Shown: positions 52,111-60,662, numbered from the stretch's first letter. The stretch: 64,000 nt of DNA from Actinomadura montaniterrae (GCF_008923365.1 NZ_WBMR01000013.1:27187-91186), one strand, 5' to 3'. The notes: generated from the letters alone by a model not told the origin. Numbers and translations are program-made.

Positions 52111-52148
52111 CGTAGGGATCGCTACACAGACTGGAGCGATCGCTACAG
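52111..52148. promoter_or_regulatory. Two near-palindromic TetR boxes between liv operon and TetR genes
   Basis: CGTAGGGATCGCTACAC (52111-52127) and CTGGAGCGATCGCTACAG (52131-52148) are close copies of the perfect palindrome CTGTAGCGATCGCTACAG found before the flavin reductase. The second differs at one base. They lie between the divergent liv operon and the first TetR gene. Confidence 0.75.
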
Positions 52149-52232
52149 GGACGCGGAGTGACCGTACCCATGATGTGATGGTCGACACAACCCCCCCGCC
52201 GCGGCGGAGTTTCCTGAGGTCCAGAGGAGCAA

Positions 52233-52874
52233 GTGCAGATGCGGAAGACGGCACGGCGCCACCAGCAGGGCGAGGAGTCGAGGCTGCGGATCCTGGAGGC
52301 GACCCTCGCCATCGCCGCCGAGCGCGGCTACGACGGCACCTCGATCGCCCTGGTGACCGAGGCCACCGGGCTGCCGCCGAGCTCGGTCTACTGGCACTTC
52401 CGCAACAAGGACGAGCTGCTCGCCGAGACCCTGGAGTTCAGCTACCGGCGCTGGCGCGAGACCGCCCCGACCTGGCGGGCCCGGGTGGAGACCGGCGACC
52501 CCGCCGAGGAGGTCCGCGACCGGCTGCAGCGGGCCTCGCACTCCATCGCCGACCGCCCGGAGTTCTGGCGGCTCGGCCTCATGCTCGGCCTGGCGAACCG
52601 CTCGAAGGAGCCCGCCGCGCGGCGCCGCTACATCGAGGTCCGCACCGAGACCCGCGTCGCCATCCGGACCTGGTGGGAGCAGGTGCTCTCCGGCGACGCC
52701 CCAGAGCGCGCGCGGGACGTCGCCGAGCGGATGGCCCGGTTCCATCTCGCCGTCATGGACGGGCTTTACATGGGCATCCGCTCTGACCGGGGCTGGAACC
52801 TGGAGCGCCTGGTCGACCTGATCGCCGACGGCGTCTACGCGCAGGCCGTGGCCTGGCTCGGGGAGGCGGCGTGA
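52233..52874 (+). CDS. TetR-family regulator (first of tandem pair)
   Basis: 213 aa. HTH region ILEATLAIAAERGYDGTSI, then LVTEATGLPPSSVYWHFRNKDELL. The recognition helix PSSVYWHF is almost the same as in the next gene (ASSVYWFF), so the two may bind the same palindrome, possibly as heterodimers. GTG 52233 has GAGGAG at 4 bp; ATG 52239 is an alternative. Divergent from the liv operon; its stop overlaps the next GTG. Confidence 0.9.
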   Translation: MQMRKTARRHQQGEESRLRILEATLAIAAERGYDGTSIALVTEATGLPPSSVYWHFRNKDELLAETLEFSYRRWRETAPTWRARVETGDPAEEVRDRLQRASHSIADRPEFWRLGLMLGLANRSKEPAARRRYIEVRTETRVAIRTWWEQVLSGDAPERARDVAERMARFHLAVMDGLYMGIRSDRGWNLERLVDLIADGVYAQAVAWLGEAA

Positions 52875-53509
52875 GCACCGCGCGGCCCGAAACCCCCCGT
52901 CCCGGCGACGACCGGGAGATGTCCCGCGTCCGCATCCTCCGGGCGGCCGCCGAGATCGCCGCGGAGCACGGCTACGAGGGCACCACGATCTCGAAGGTCA
53001 CCAAGCGCTCCGGGCTGCCGGCCAGCTCGGTCTACTGGTTCTTCCGCGACAAGGACCACCTGCTCGCCGAGGTCGTCCGGCACAGCTTCGAGCAGTGGAT
53101 CGCCGCCGAGCCGCGCTGGGAGCGCGACCCGCGCGACGAGCGGTCCCTCGGCGAGGGGCTGCGCGCGATCCTGTCGCGCTCGACGCGCGGCCTGCCCGGC
53201 GCGCCGGACTTCCTGCGCATCGGGCACATGCTGCTGCTGGAGTCCCGCGAGGTGGAGGCGGAGGCGCGCCAGTACTTCCTGGCCGCCCGCGACGCGGTGG
53301 CCGCCAGCATCGCGGCCTGGTTCACCTCGCAGCTGAGCACCGGGCTGCGGGCCCGCCGGCCCGAGCTGGCGATGGACCTGGCCCGCATCGTGATCGCCTC
53401 GACCGACGGGCTCTTCCTGGCCCACCAGATCGACGAGGCCGGGGATCCGGACGACTTCATCACGATCATCGTGGCCATCGTCGAGCAGGCGGTCGCGGAC
53501 GCCGGCTGA
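52871..53509 (+). CDS. TetR-family regulator (second of tandem pair)
   Basis: 212 aa. HTH region ILRAAAEIAAEHGYEGTTI, then KVTKRSGLPASSVYWFFRDKDHLL. It is clearly a paralogue of the preceding gene and is translationally coupled to it (GTGA at 52871-52874), followed by a flavin reductase with its own copy of the operator. The ligand domains differ, so the pair may sense two effectors, for example substrate and intermediate (inference). Confidence 0.9.
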   Translation: MSTARPETPRPGDDREMSRVRILRAAAEIAAEHGYEGTTISKVTKRSGLPASSVYWFFRDKDHLLAEVVRHSFEQWIAAEPRWERDPRDERSLGEGLRAILSRSTRGLPGAPDFLRIGHMLLLESREVEAEARQYFLAARDAVAASIAAWFTSQLSTGLRARRPELAMDLARIVIASTDGLFLAHQIDEAGDPDDFITIIVAIVEQAVADAG

Positions 53510-53571
53510 GCCGGGTCCCGGGCCCCGGCGGGCACGCAGGGTTGTCACGCCGGGGTTCCGCATGGCAGTCT

Positions 53572-53589
53572 CTGTAGCGATCGCTACAG
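53572..53589. promoter_or_regulatory. Perfect 18-bp palindrome upstream of the flavin reductase
   Basis: CTGTAGCGATCGCTACAG is fully symmetric and ends 15 bp before the reductase ATG at 53605. Two near copies at 52111-52148 define a local regulon, most likely of the tandem TetR proteins. Confidence 0.8.
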
Positions 53590-53604
53590 GGAGGAGTTCC
53601 CGCC

Positions 53605-54120
53605 ATGCCCGTCACGACCCGAGGGACCGGCGCTCCGGTCATCGATCCCGCCCGCTTCCGGCGCGTCCTCGGCCACTACCCGACCGGCGTCGTCGTGGTG
53701 ACCGCGGTCGACGCCTCCGGCGGCGCCATCGGCATGACGGTCGGCTCGTTCACCTCCGTCTCGCTCGACCCGCCGCTGGTGGCCTTCCTGCCCGACAAGA
53801 ACTCCAGTTCCTGGCGCGCGCTGCGCGAGTCGGGCGAGCGGTTCTGCGTGAACGTGCTGTCCGCCGGCCAGGAGGACGTCTGCCGCGCCGTGGCCATGCG
53901 CAAGACGGACAAGTTCCACGACATCGGGTGGCGGCCGTCCCCCGCCGGCAACCCGGTCATCAACGGCGCGCTCGCCTGGATCGACTGCGTCACCGAGCAG
54001 CTGCACGACGCGGGCGACCACCAGATCGTCGTCGGCCGCGTCCTCCACCTGCAGGAAGGCGACGGCGACACCCCGCTGCTCTTCCACCAGGGCGCCTACG
54101 GCACCTTCGCCCCGCACTAG
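53605..54120 (+). CDS. Flavin reductase, HsaB-like component of two-component monooxygenases
   Basis: 171 aa with the split-barrel flavin reductase fold: FRRVLGHYPTGVVVVTA at the start, GMTVGSFTSVSLDPPLVAFLPD (the flavin-binding SFxSxSLDPP motif), then RFCVNVLSAGQ, and a terminal FHQGAYGTF. It makes reduced flavin from NAD(P)H and hands it to an oxygenase such as the HsaA-type proteins at 38261 and 41204; no oxygenase is next to it. GGAGGAG lies just upstream of the ATG. The 18-bp palindrome indicates control with the liv operon. Confidence 0.9.
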   Translation: MPVTTRGTGAPVIDPARFRRVLGHYPTGVVVVTAVDASGGAIGMTVGSFTSVSLDPPLVAFLPDKNSSSWRALRESGERFCVNVLSAGQEDVCRAVAMRKTDKFHDIGWRPSPAGNPVINGALAWIDCVTEQLHDAGDHQIVVGRVLHLQEGDGDTPLLFHQGAYGTFAPH

Positions 54121-54185
54121 CCCGTACTAGCCCCGCACGCGCCTCGCGGGCGGGCAATGTCGGTGGGTTCGCGTTTAATCGAGGG

Positions 54186-56177
54186 GTGGACGTTGAAGAG
54201 CGCATCGCGGAGCTGACCGCCGAGGTCAAGCGGCTGAACGACCTGTACTACGGCGCCGGCGACAGCCCGCTGCCGGACGCCGACTACGACGCGCTGAAGG
54301 ACGAGCTGGCGGCGCTCGTCGCCGAGCACCCCGAGCTCGAACCGGCCGACAGCCCCCTCGGCAAGGTCAACGCGCCCGCCGAGCTGACCGGCCCGACCGT
54401 GCGCCACGCGCGGCCGATGCTGTCGCTGGGGAAGGCGACCAGCGAGGAGCAGATCCGCGCGTTCTGCGAGCGCTTCGGCGGCCAGGTCTTCCGCGTCTCG
54501 GAGAAGCTCGACGGGCTCTCGCTCAGCGTCGTCTACACCGGCGGGGACCTCGACTACGTCGCCACGCGCGGCACCGGGACGGTCGGCGAGCTGGTGACCG
54601 AGAAGGTGCGCCACGTCATCCCCGGCCTGCCGGCCCGGATCGAGGCGCCGGGGCGCGTCGAGGTCCGCGGTGAGGCGGTGATGCTGCGGTCGGTGTGGGC
54701 CGCCTACAACGAGGCGCACCCGGACAAGACGCTGACCAACCCGCGGTCGGGCGCCGCCGGGACGCTGGTGCTGAAGGATCCCGAGGCGGCGGCGAAGGCG
54801 AAGCGGGTGCTGCGGTTCTTCGCGTTCGGCGCCGATCGCGACGGCGTCGCGATGGACATCCCGGACGGTTTCGAGCCGGTCGCCCAGTACGTGTCCGCCA
54901 CCGCCGACGAGGTCGTGGAGGCGATCGAGGAGATCGGCGGCCGCCGCGACGGGCTGGACTACGACATCGACGGCGCGGTCGTGCGGCTGCACGAGCCCGC
55001 GGCGTTCGACGCGGCGGGCTTCAACAGCGCCGAGCCGCGCGGCGCGATCGCGTTCAAGTACCCGCCGGAGGAGAAGCTGACGACGCTGCTGTCGGTCGAA
55101 TGGCCGGTCGGCAAGATCGGCCGCGTCCCGCCGCGCGCGAAGGTCGCGCCGGTGTTCGTCGGCGGCGTCACGGTGGAGAACATCACCCTGCACAACCCGC
55201 GCCTGATCCGCGAGCGGGACCTGCGGATCGGCGACACGGTGGCGGTGGTGCGGCGCGGCGACGTGATCCCGTTCGCGGGCCGCTCGCTGCCGGAGCGGCG
55301 CGACGGCAGCGAGGTCGAGATCGTGCCGCCGGCGCACTGCCCGTCGTGCGGGTCGGAGCTGGAGGTCCGCGGCACCGGCGAGGAGCGCTGGTGCCTGAAC
55401 CTGCAGTGCCCGGCGCAGGCGACGCGGCGGCTGATGCACTGGGCCTCGCGGCCGGCGGCCGACATGGAGGGCGTCGGGGACGTCTGGATCGAGAAGCTCG
55501 CCGAGGAGGGCGTGCTCCGGCGCCGCAGCGACCTGTACGACCTGACGGCCGAGCAGCTGCTCGGCTACGAGCGGATGGGCGAGGTCAGCGCCCGCAACAT
55601 GGTCGAGTCGATCGCGGCTTCCAAGGGCATGGGGCTGCGCCGGGCGCTGATCGGGCTGGCGATCCCGATGGCGTCCGAGGGCACCGCCAAGCGCCTGTGC
55701 CTGGCGGGTTACGAGCGCATCGAGGACGTCGCGGCGGCCACCGTCGAGGACCTGGTGGCGATCCGCGACATCGGGCCGAAGGTCGCCGAGAGCATCGTGG
55801 CGTTCTTCGCCCGCGCGGACGTCCGGGAGGAGATCGCGGCGCTGCGCGAGCGCGGCGTGAACCTCGACGTGCTCGACGAGGACCGGCCGGTGGACGCGGC
55901 GGCCGCGGGCGACTCGCCGCTGAAGGGGAAGTCCGTGGTGATCACCGGCGCGTTCACCGACCCGCGCTCGGGCGCGAAGATCAGCCGGCCGGACGTGACG
56001 CGCCTGGTCGAGCAGGCGGCGGCGACGGCCGCCTCGTCGGTGTCGGCGAACACCGACTACCTGCTCGCCGGCGACAACGTCGGCGCGGCGAAGACGGGCA
56101 AGGCCGAGAAGCTCGGCGTCACGGTCGTCCACCAGGACGAGCTGTGGCGCTGGCTCGCCGAGGCCGGGGTCGTCTGA
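54186..56177 (+). CDS. NAD+-dependent DNA ligase paralogue, divergent active site
   Basis: 663 aa with complete LigA architecture: Ia domain, adenylation domain (Lys107 in SEKLDG), OB fold, Cys4 zinc finger (Cys385, 388, 403, 408), helix-hairpin-helix region and C-terminal BRCT (SVVITGAFTDPRSGAKISRP). Compared with E. coli LigA, several otherwise invariant residues differ: Ser105 at Glu113, Thr130 at Asp138 (RGTG for RGDG) and Arg267 at Lys290 (DGAVVR for DGVVVK). Lys291 (Lys314 in E. coli) is retained. It is therefore probably a second, specialised ligase and not the replicative one. GTG 54186 is the start. It is followed by a metallophosphoesterase sharing one base. Confidence 0.88.
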   Translation: MDVEERIAELTAEVKRLNDLYYGAGDSPLPDADYDALKDELAALVAEHPELEPADSPLGKVNAPAELTGPTVRHARPMLSLGKATSEEQIRAFCERFGGQVFRVSEKLDGLSLSVVYTGGDLDYVATRGTGTVGELVTEKVRHVIPGLPARIEAPGRVEVRGEAVMLRSVWAAYNEAHPDKTLTNPRSGAAGTLVLKDPEAAAKAKRVLRFFAFGADRDGVAMDIPDGFEPVAQYVSATADEVVEAIEEIGGRRDGLDYDIDGAVVRLHEPAAFDAAGFNSAEPRGAIAFKYPPEEKLTTLLSVEWPVGKIGRVPPRAKVAPVFVGGVTVENITLHNPRLIRERDLRIGDTVAVVRRGDVIPFAGRSLPERRDGSEVEIVPPAHCPSCGSELEVRGTGEERWCLNLQCPAQATRRLMHWASRPAADMEGVGDVWIEKLAEEGVLRRRSDLYDLTAEQLLGYERMGEVSARNMVESIAASKGMGLRRALIGLAIPMASEGTAKRLCLAGYERIEDVAAATVEDLVAIRDIGPKVAESIVAFFARADVREEIAALRERGVNLDVLDEDRPVDAAAAGDSPLKGKSVVITGAFTDPRSGAKISRPDVTRLVEQAAATAASSVSANTDYLLAGDNVGAAKTGKAEKLGVTVVHQDELWRWLAEAGVV

Positions 56178-56842
56178 TGCGCATCGTCGCGGTCGCCGAC
56201 ACGCACACCTATCACGACGACCTCACCGTCCCCGACGGGGACGTCTTCGTCCACGCGGGCGATCTCTGCCGGCGCGGTGAGGACCTCGCGGAGCTCCGGG
56301 AGGCCGCCGACTGGCTGCACGCCCTCCCCCACCGGACGAAGGTCGTCGTCGCCGGGAACCACGACCGGATGCTGGAGGACCGGCCCGGCCAGGCGCGCGC
56401 CGTCCTGGCCGAGCGCGGCATCCGCTACCTGGAGGACAGCGGAACGGAGATCGACGGCGTCTCGTTCTGGGGCAGCCCCTGGCAGCCGGAGTTCAACGAC
56501 TGGGCCTTCAACCTCCCCCGCGGCCGGGCGCTGGCCCGGAAGTGGGCGCTGATCCCCGAGCGGGTCGACGTCCTCGTGACGCACGGCCCGCCGCTGGGCA
56601 TCGGCGACGCGGGCGCCCTGCCGGGCCGCCACGGCTGCGCGGACCTCCTGGCGCGGGTGCGGCAGGTCCGCCCCAGGCTGCACCTGTTCGGCCACATCCA
56701 CCAGGACGGCGGTTTCTGGCACCACGACGGGACGGCCTTCGCGAACGTCACCACCTGGGAGTGCGAGCGCGGCCCCACCGTCATCCGGCTGGACTCCTCG
56801 GGCGCGGTCGGCGAGGTCGTCCCCGCCGCCCGAACCCGCTAG
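56177..56842 (+). CDS. Calcineurin-like metallophosphoesterase
   Basis: 221 aa. All dimetal motifs are present: VADTHTYHD (DxH), VHAGDLC (GD), VVVAGNHDRML (GNHD), LVTHGPPLG (H) and LFGHIHQDGG (GHxH). The domain fits compact MPPED1/239FB-like phosphoesterases, which hydrolyse cyclic nucleotides or other phosphodiesters. The ATG overlaps the DNA ligase stop (TGATG), so both are co-translated. A role in cleaning DNA ends before ligation is possible but unproved. Confidence 0.9.
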   Translation: MRIVAVADTHTYHDDLTVPDGDVFVHAGDLCRRGEDLAELREAADWLHALPHRTKVVVAGNHDRMLEDRPGQARAVLAERGIRYLEDSGTEIDGVSFWGSPWQPEFNDWAFNLPRGRALARKWALIPERVDVLVTHGPPLGIGDAGALPGRHGCADLLARVRQVRPRLHLFGHIHQDGGFWHHDGTAFANVTTWECERGPTVIRLDSSGAVGEVVPAARTR

Positions 56843-56956
56843 CCCGCACCCCCGCGAGCCCGGGCAATGGGCCGGCCATGCGGCGGCCAAGAATCGCGCT
56901 GCCGCGCTGTCCCCTGCGGGGTTGCGGGTAGCCGCACATCACGGGGGGTGGCGGCT

Positions 56957-57964
56957 ATGCGCATCGGTGGGCCCGTCGTCCCGATGGCGGCGACGGCGAT
57001 CGACCGCATCCCGGACGAGTCGGCCTGTCCCGGCGGGTGCCGGTACGAGCCGAAGTGGGACGGGTTCCGCGCGCTGGCGGTCGTGAACGAGAAGGGCGGC
57101 GCGCGGCTGTGGTCGCGGCGGCTGAAGAGCTTCAACGACGCGTTCCCCGAGGTCGTCCCAGCGGTCCTCGGCGCGCTGCCGCCGGGGACGGTGGTGGACG
57201 GCGAGATCGTCCGCTGGGGACGCGACGGGCGCCTGGACTTCGCCGCGCTGCAGCGCCGGCACGTCGCCGGGCGCCGCGGGCGCGAGCTCGCGCTGGCCGA
57301 GCCGTGCCATTACGTGGTGTTCGACGTGCTGGAGACCGGCGGGACCGACTACCGGCCCAGGCCGCTGTCCGAGCGCCGGGAGGTCCTCGAACGCCTCCTC
57401 GCCGGCGTGCCGGACACCTCCCGGATCGTGCTGTGCCCGCAGCTGCGCGATGTGGGCGAGGCCCGGGTGTGGTTCGAGATCCTGCCCGCGCAGGGCATCG
57501 AGGGCCTCGTCGTCAAGGCCGCGTCGGGCCGCTACCAGGAGGGCAAGCGCGGCTGGTGGAAGGTCAAGCACCGCACCACCACCGAAGCCGTCGTCGGCGG
57601 CGTCACGGGAAGCGCCGCCGACCCGGCGACCCTGATCCTCGGCCGCTACCGGCCGGACGGGCGGCTGCGCGTCGTCGGCCGCTCCGGTCCGCTGCCTCCG
57701 GCCGCGCGCCGCGAGCTCGCCGGCCTGCTGGTGCCCGCCGGGGACGACCACCCGTGGCCGGAGGTGCTCCCGGCGGGCTGGGCCGGCGGGATGCCCGGCG
57801 CGGAGGCGCCCGCTCCGTACGTCCGGGTCGTCCCGGACGTCGTGGTCGAGATCAGCGTGGACGCCGCGACGGAGCACGGCCGGTGGCGCCACTCGGTGCG
57901 GTACGTCCGGACGCGCCGCGAGCTGCGCCCGGAGCAGCTTCCGCAGGACCTCGACCTGGAGTGA
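56957..57964 (+). CDS. ATP-dependent DNA ligase
   Basis: 335 aa with the compact two-domain ligase core of LigC/LigD type. Motif I is EPKWDGFRA (catalytic Lys33), then LWSRRLKSF (Ia), VVDGEIVRW (III), YVVFDVLE (IIIa), EGLVVKAA (IV) and RGWWKVKHR (V), followed by an OB domain. It seals nicks using ATP; LigC-type enzymes act in NHEJ-like or base-excision repair. No ku or polymerase gene is adjacent. ATG 56957 has GGGGGG 8 bp upstream. The gene ends one base before the natural stop expected for the converging phosphatase. Confidence 0.9.
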   Translation: MRIGGPVVPMAATAIDRIPDESACPGGCRYEPKWDGFRALAVVNEKGGARLWSRRLKSFNDAFPEVVPAVLGALPPGTVVDGEIVRWGRDGRLDFAALQRRHVAGRRGRELALAEPCHYVVFDVLETGGTDYRPRPLSERREVLERLLAGVPDTSRIVLCPQLRDVGEARVWFEILPAQGIEGLVVKAASGRYQEGKRGWWKVKHRTTTEAVVGGVTGSAADPATLILGRYRPDGRLRVVGRSGPLPPAARRELAGLLVPAGDDHPWPEVLPAGWAGGMPGAEAPAPYVRVVPDVVVEISVDAATEHGRWRHSVRYVRTRRELRPEQLPQDLDLE

Positions 57965-60003
57965 CTCAGGACGGCGCGAGGGTCCGGGCGAGGAGGAGGG
58001 GTGACGTCGTCCTCGGCGGTCCGCGTCACCATCGCGTCGATCACGCTGGTGCAGAGGCCGTCCAGCGGGCCCGCGGCCCGGGCCAGCGCGGCGCCGAGGC
58101 GGCGCATGCCCCCGTCGAGGTCGTCGTCGCGGCGCTCGATCAGCCCGTCGGTGTACAGGGCCAGCAGGGCTCCCTCGCCGAGCTCGAACTCGACGGGCTC
58201 GTGCATCCCCAGCCCGAGCCCGATCGGGGTGCCCGCGGGAGGGTCGACGAACGAGACGTCGCCGCCGGGACCGACGACCGCGGGCGGCAGGTGCCCGGCC
58301 GACGCCAGGGTGCAGCGCCGGGTGGCCGGATCGTAGACGGCGTACAGGCAGGTGGCCGCGATCGGCGACAGGGCGCTGCCCTGCTCCTCCTCGTCCTGGC
58401 GGGCGTACAGCTCGTCGAGGCGGGCGAGCAGCTCGGCCGGGGGCAGGCCGAGGTAGGCGAGCGTCCGCATGGCGGTGCGCAGCCGCCCCATGCTCGCGGC
58501 GGCGTTGATCCCGTGCCCGGTCACGTCCCCGACCACGAGGGCGAGGCGGGAGCCGGGCAGCGGGATCGTGTCGTACCAGTCGCCGCCGACGCCCTGGTGG
58601 ACGTCGGACGGCAGGTAGCGCGAGGCCAGCTCCATCACGTCCTTGCCGCACAGCCTGCGCGGCAGGAGCTGGCGTTGCAGGGCGAGGGACGCGTCGTGCT
58701 CGCGGGTGTACTGGCGCGCGTTGTCCAGGCTCAGCGCGGCGCGAGCCGCGAGCTCTTCGGCGAGCACCAGGTCGTCCGTGGTGAACTGCGCCTTGTTGTC
58801 GGTGCGGACGAACACGGCGATGCCGAGGAGGCTGCCGCGGGCCCACAGCGGGACGATGATCAGCGTGTGCATGCCCATGGCGGCGATGACGCGGGCGCGG
58901 TGGGGGTCGTCGTCGAGCCAGCTTCCCGGCGAGGTGTCCATCTCGGGTTCGAAGTAGGAGCGGCCCGAGGCGAGGACCTTGGTGAACGGGGATCCGGGCG
59001 GCACGTACACCGGCTGACCCAGCGGCCAGAGCGCCTCGGGGACGCCGTCGTGGATCGAGGTGAGGCCCGCGCGGCGGAACACCGGGATGCCGTTCTGGGT
59101 GGCCTCCAACCGCTCCAGGGGCTCGGTCCCGGGCATGACGGCCTCGGTGAGGTCGACGGTGGCGTAGTCGGCGAACCCCGGGACGGCGAGGTCGGTGAGC
59201 TCCTGGGCGGTCCGCTGGACGTCGAGGGTGGTGCCGATCTGGACGCTGGCCCGGCGGAGCAGCGCCAGCCGCTCCCGCGCCCTGCTGTTGGTGATGTCGA
59301 TGGCCATCAGGCAGACGCCGATGGGGCGCGAGTCCAGGGCCTCGACACGGAACAGGAACGTCGAGAACGTGCGCTCCCGGTCCGCCCCGCCCCAGCGGGA
59401 CTCGCGGTCCAGCACCGGGACGCCGCCGGCGAGCACCTCGCGGATCAGTTCCGGCGGGACGAGGGGGTCCTCCTCGCCCTGCGTCTCGGGCAGCGGCCGG
59501 CCGACCGCGAAGCAGGGGAAGAAGCCCTCCAGCCGCTGCGCCTGCTCGTTCCGCCACACCGACCGCAGGTCGGTGTCCCAGACGACCATCACGACGGGGG
59601 CGGCGCTGAGCAGCGGCTCCAGCACCGACGTGCCGAGGGTGAAGACCGACGCGGGGATCGCGGCGACCACCCAGGCGGGCGCCCCGCCCGGGGTGGTGAT
59701 CCGGATCCGCTCCAGGTGCGTGACGATCTGCTCGCCGTCGCGGTGGCGCAGGTCGACCATGCCGACCCGGTAGTCGTCGTCGCCGTGCCCGCCGTTCCAC
59801 GTCCAGATGCGCGTCGCGCGGTCGCGCTCCATGCGCAGGTCCGTGCCGGGGCGGCCGAGGATCCCCTCCGCCGGATAGCCGAGGAGCTCTCCCGCCGCCC
59901 GGGACCAGCCGACCACGTCGCCCCGCTCGTCGAGGACGGCGACCGCCGGGACGGGAGCGTCCGTGCCGTGCTCCCAGATGTTGCTGCGAGCCATGGGGCC
60001 CAT
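57646..60003 (-). CDS. PAS-GAF-PP2C (SpoIIE-type) serine phosphatase, apparent 3' frameshift
   Basis: Order of domains: PAS near residues 10-120, a second PAS (about 125-240), GAF (about 255-430; TDNKAQFTTDDLVLAEELAARAALS is its end), then PP2C/SpoIIE from DASLALQRQLLPRRL through GGDWYDTIPL, GDVTGHGINAAA and LYTDGLIERRD. Such proteins control anti-sigma-factor antagonists. After EDDVT the frame reads PPPRPDPRAV and runs about 110 residues antisense to the ligase gene. Dropping one G in the run at 57998-58001 restores LLLARTLAPS and a stop at 57966, exactly adjoining the ligase. The native gene is probably 57966-60003. ATG 59994 is an alternative start. Confidence 0.87.
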   Translation of the reverse strand: MGPMARSNIWEHGTDAPVPAVAVLDERGDVVGWSRAAGELLGYPAEGILGRPGTDLRMERDRATRIWTWNGGHGDDDYRVGMVDLRHRDGEQIVTHLERIRITTPGGAPAWVVAAIPASVFTLGTSVLEPLLSAAPVVMVVWDTDLRSVWRNEQAQRLEGFFPCFAVGRPLPETQGEEDPLVPPELIREVLAGGVPVLDRESRWGGADRERTFSTFLFRVEALDSRPIGVCLMAIDITNSRARERLALLRRASVQIGTTLDVQRTAQELTDLAVPGFADYATVDLTEAVMPGTEPLERLEATQNGIPVFRRAGLTSIHDGVPEALWPLGQPVYVPPGSPFTKVLASGRSYFEPEMDTSPGSWLDDDPHRARVIAAMGMHTLIIVPLWARGSLLGIAVFVRTDNKAQFTTDDLVLAEELAARAALSLDNARQYTREHDASLALQRQLLPRRLCGKDVMELASRYLPSDVHQGVGGDWYDTIPLPGSRLALVVGDVTGHGINAAASMGRLRTAMRTLAYLGLPPAELLARLDELYARQDEEEQGSALSPIAATCLYAVYDPATRRCTLASAGHLPPAVVGPGGDVSFVDPPAGTPIGLGLGMHEPVEFELGEGALLALYTDGLIERRDDDLDGGMRRLGAALARAAGPLDGLCTSVIDAMVTRTAEDDVTPPPRPDPRAVLSHSRSRSCGSCSGRSSRRVRTYRTEWRHRPCSVAASTLISTTTSGTTRTYGAGASAPGIPPAQPAGSTSGHGWSSPAGTSRPASSRRAAGGSGPERPTTRSRPSGR

Positions 60004-60149
60004 ACAACCACGCGGCCCCGCGCGGATCGCATCTGACCTGCGCCGATGCGCGCACCGTCCGGTCCCGGCCCCGGTGTGAGTTCCGTCACCGTGTGGGCAT
60101 GATGAGTCACGGACAGTGATCATCAGTCGATCAGTGAGGGACCGCCCGC

Positions 60150-60662
60150 ATGGGGACGGACATCAAGGCGCCGCCGGTGACCGGTGCCGGGGCCAGGACG
60201 ATCACGCTCACCGTCAACGGCCGCGAGCGCGGGCTGCGCGTCGAGCCCCGGGTGAGCCTGCTGGACGCGCTGCGCGAGCATCTCGGGCTGACCGGCTCGA
60301 AGAAGGGCTGCGACCAGGGCGCCTGCGGCGCCTGCACGGTGTGGGTGGACGGCCGCCGGGTGCTGGCGTGCCTGACGCTCGCGGTCACGTGCCAGGGGCG
60401 CGAGGTCACCACCATCGAGGGGCTCGGGGACGGCGACGACCTGCATCCGATGCAGGCGGCGTTCGTCGCCCATGACGCCCTGCAGTGCGGCTACTGCACG
60501 CCGGGGCAGATCATGTCCGCGGTGGCGCTGCTCCGCGAGGGGCACGCCGCCGACGACGCCGAGATCGCCGAATGGATGAGCGGGAACCTCTGCCGCTGCG
60601 CCGCCTATCCGAACATCCGGGCCGCGATCCGCGAGGTCCGCGACGCCGCCGGAGGTGCGTGA
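60150..60662 (+). CDS. Xanthine-oxidase-family 2Fe-2S subunit (PaoA/CoxS type)
   Basis: 170 aa. N-terminal plant-type 2Fe-2S cluster ligands Cys54, Cys59, Cys62 (GCDQGACGACTVWVDG) and Cys74; C-terminal cluster ligands Cys113, Cys116 (CGYCTPGQI) and Cys148, Cys150 (NLCRCAAYPNI). It passes electrons from the molybdenum centre to FAD in a three-subunit hydroxylase. No Tat signal is visible, unlike E. coli PaoA, so it is likely cytoplasmic. First of three coupled genes. Confidence 0.93.
   Translation: MGTDIKAPPVTGAGARTITLTVNGRERGLRVEPRVSLLDALREHLGLTGSKKGCDQGACGACTVWVDGRRVLACLTLAVTCQGREVTTIEGLGDGDDLHPMQAAFVAHDALQCGYCTPGQIMSAVALLREGHAADDAEIAEWMSGNLCRCAAYPNIRAAIREVRDAAGGA

Noticed and set aside
56939..60055. 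Open frames of about 1000 codons on both strands over the ligase/phosphatase region
   Set aside because: Arg/Gly/Pro/Ala-rich low-complexity translations in the shadow of well-supported genes, produced by high GC at third codon positions.
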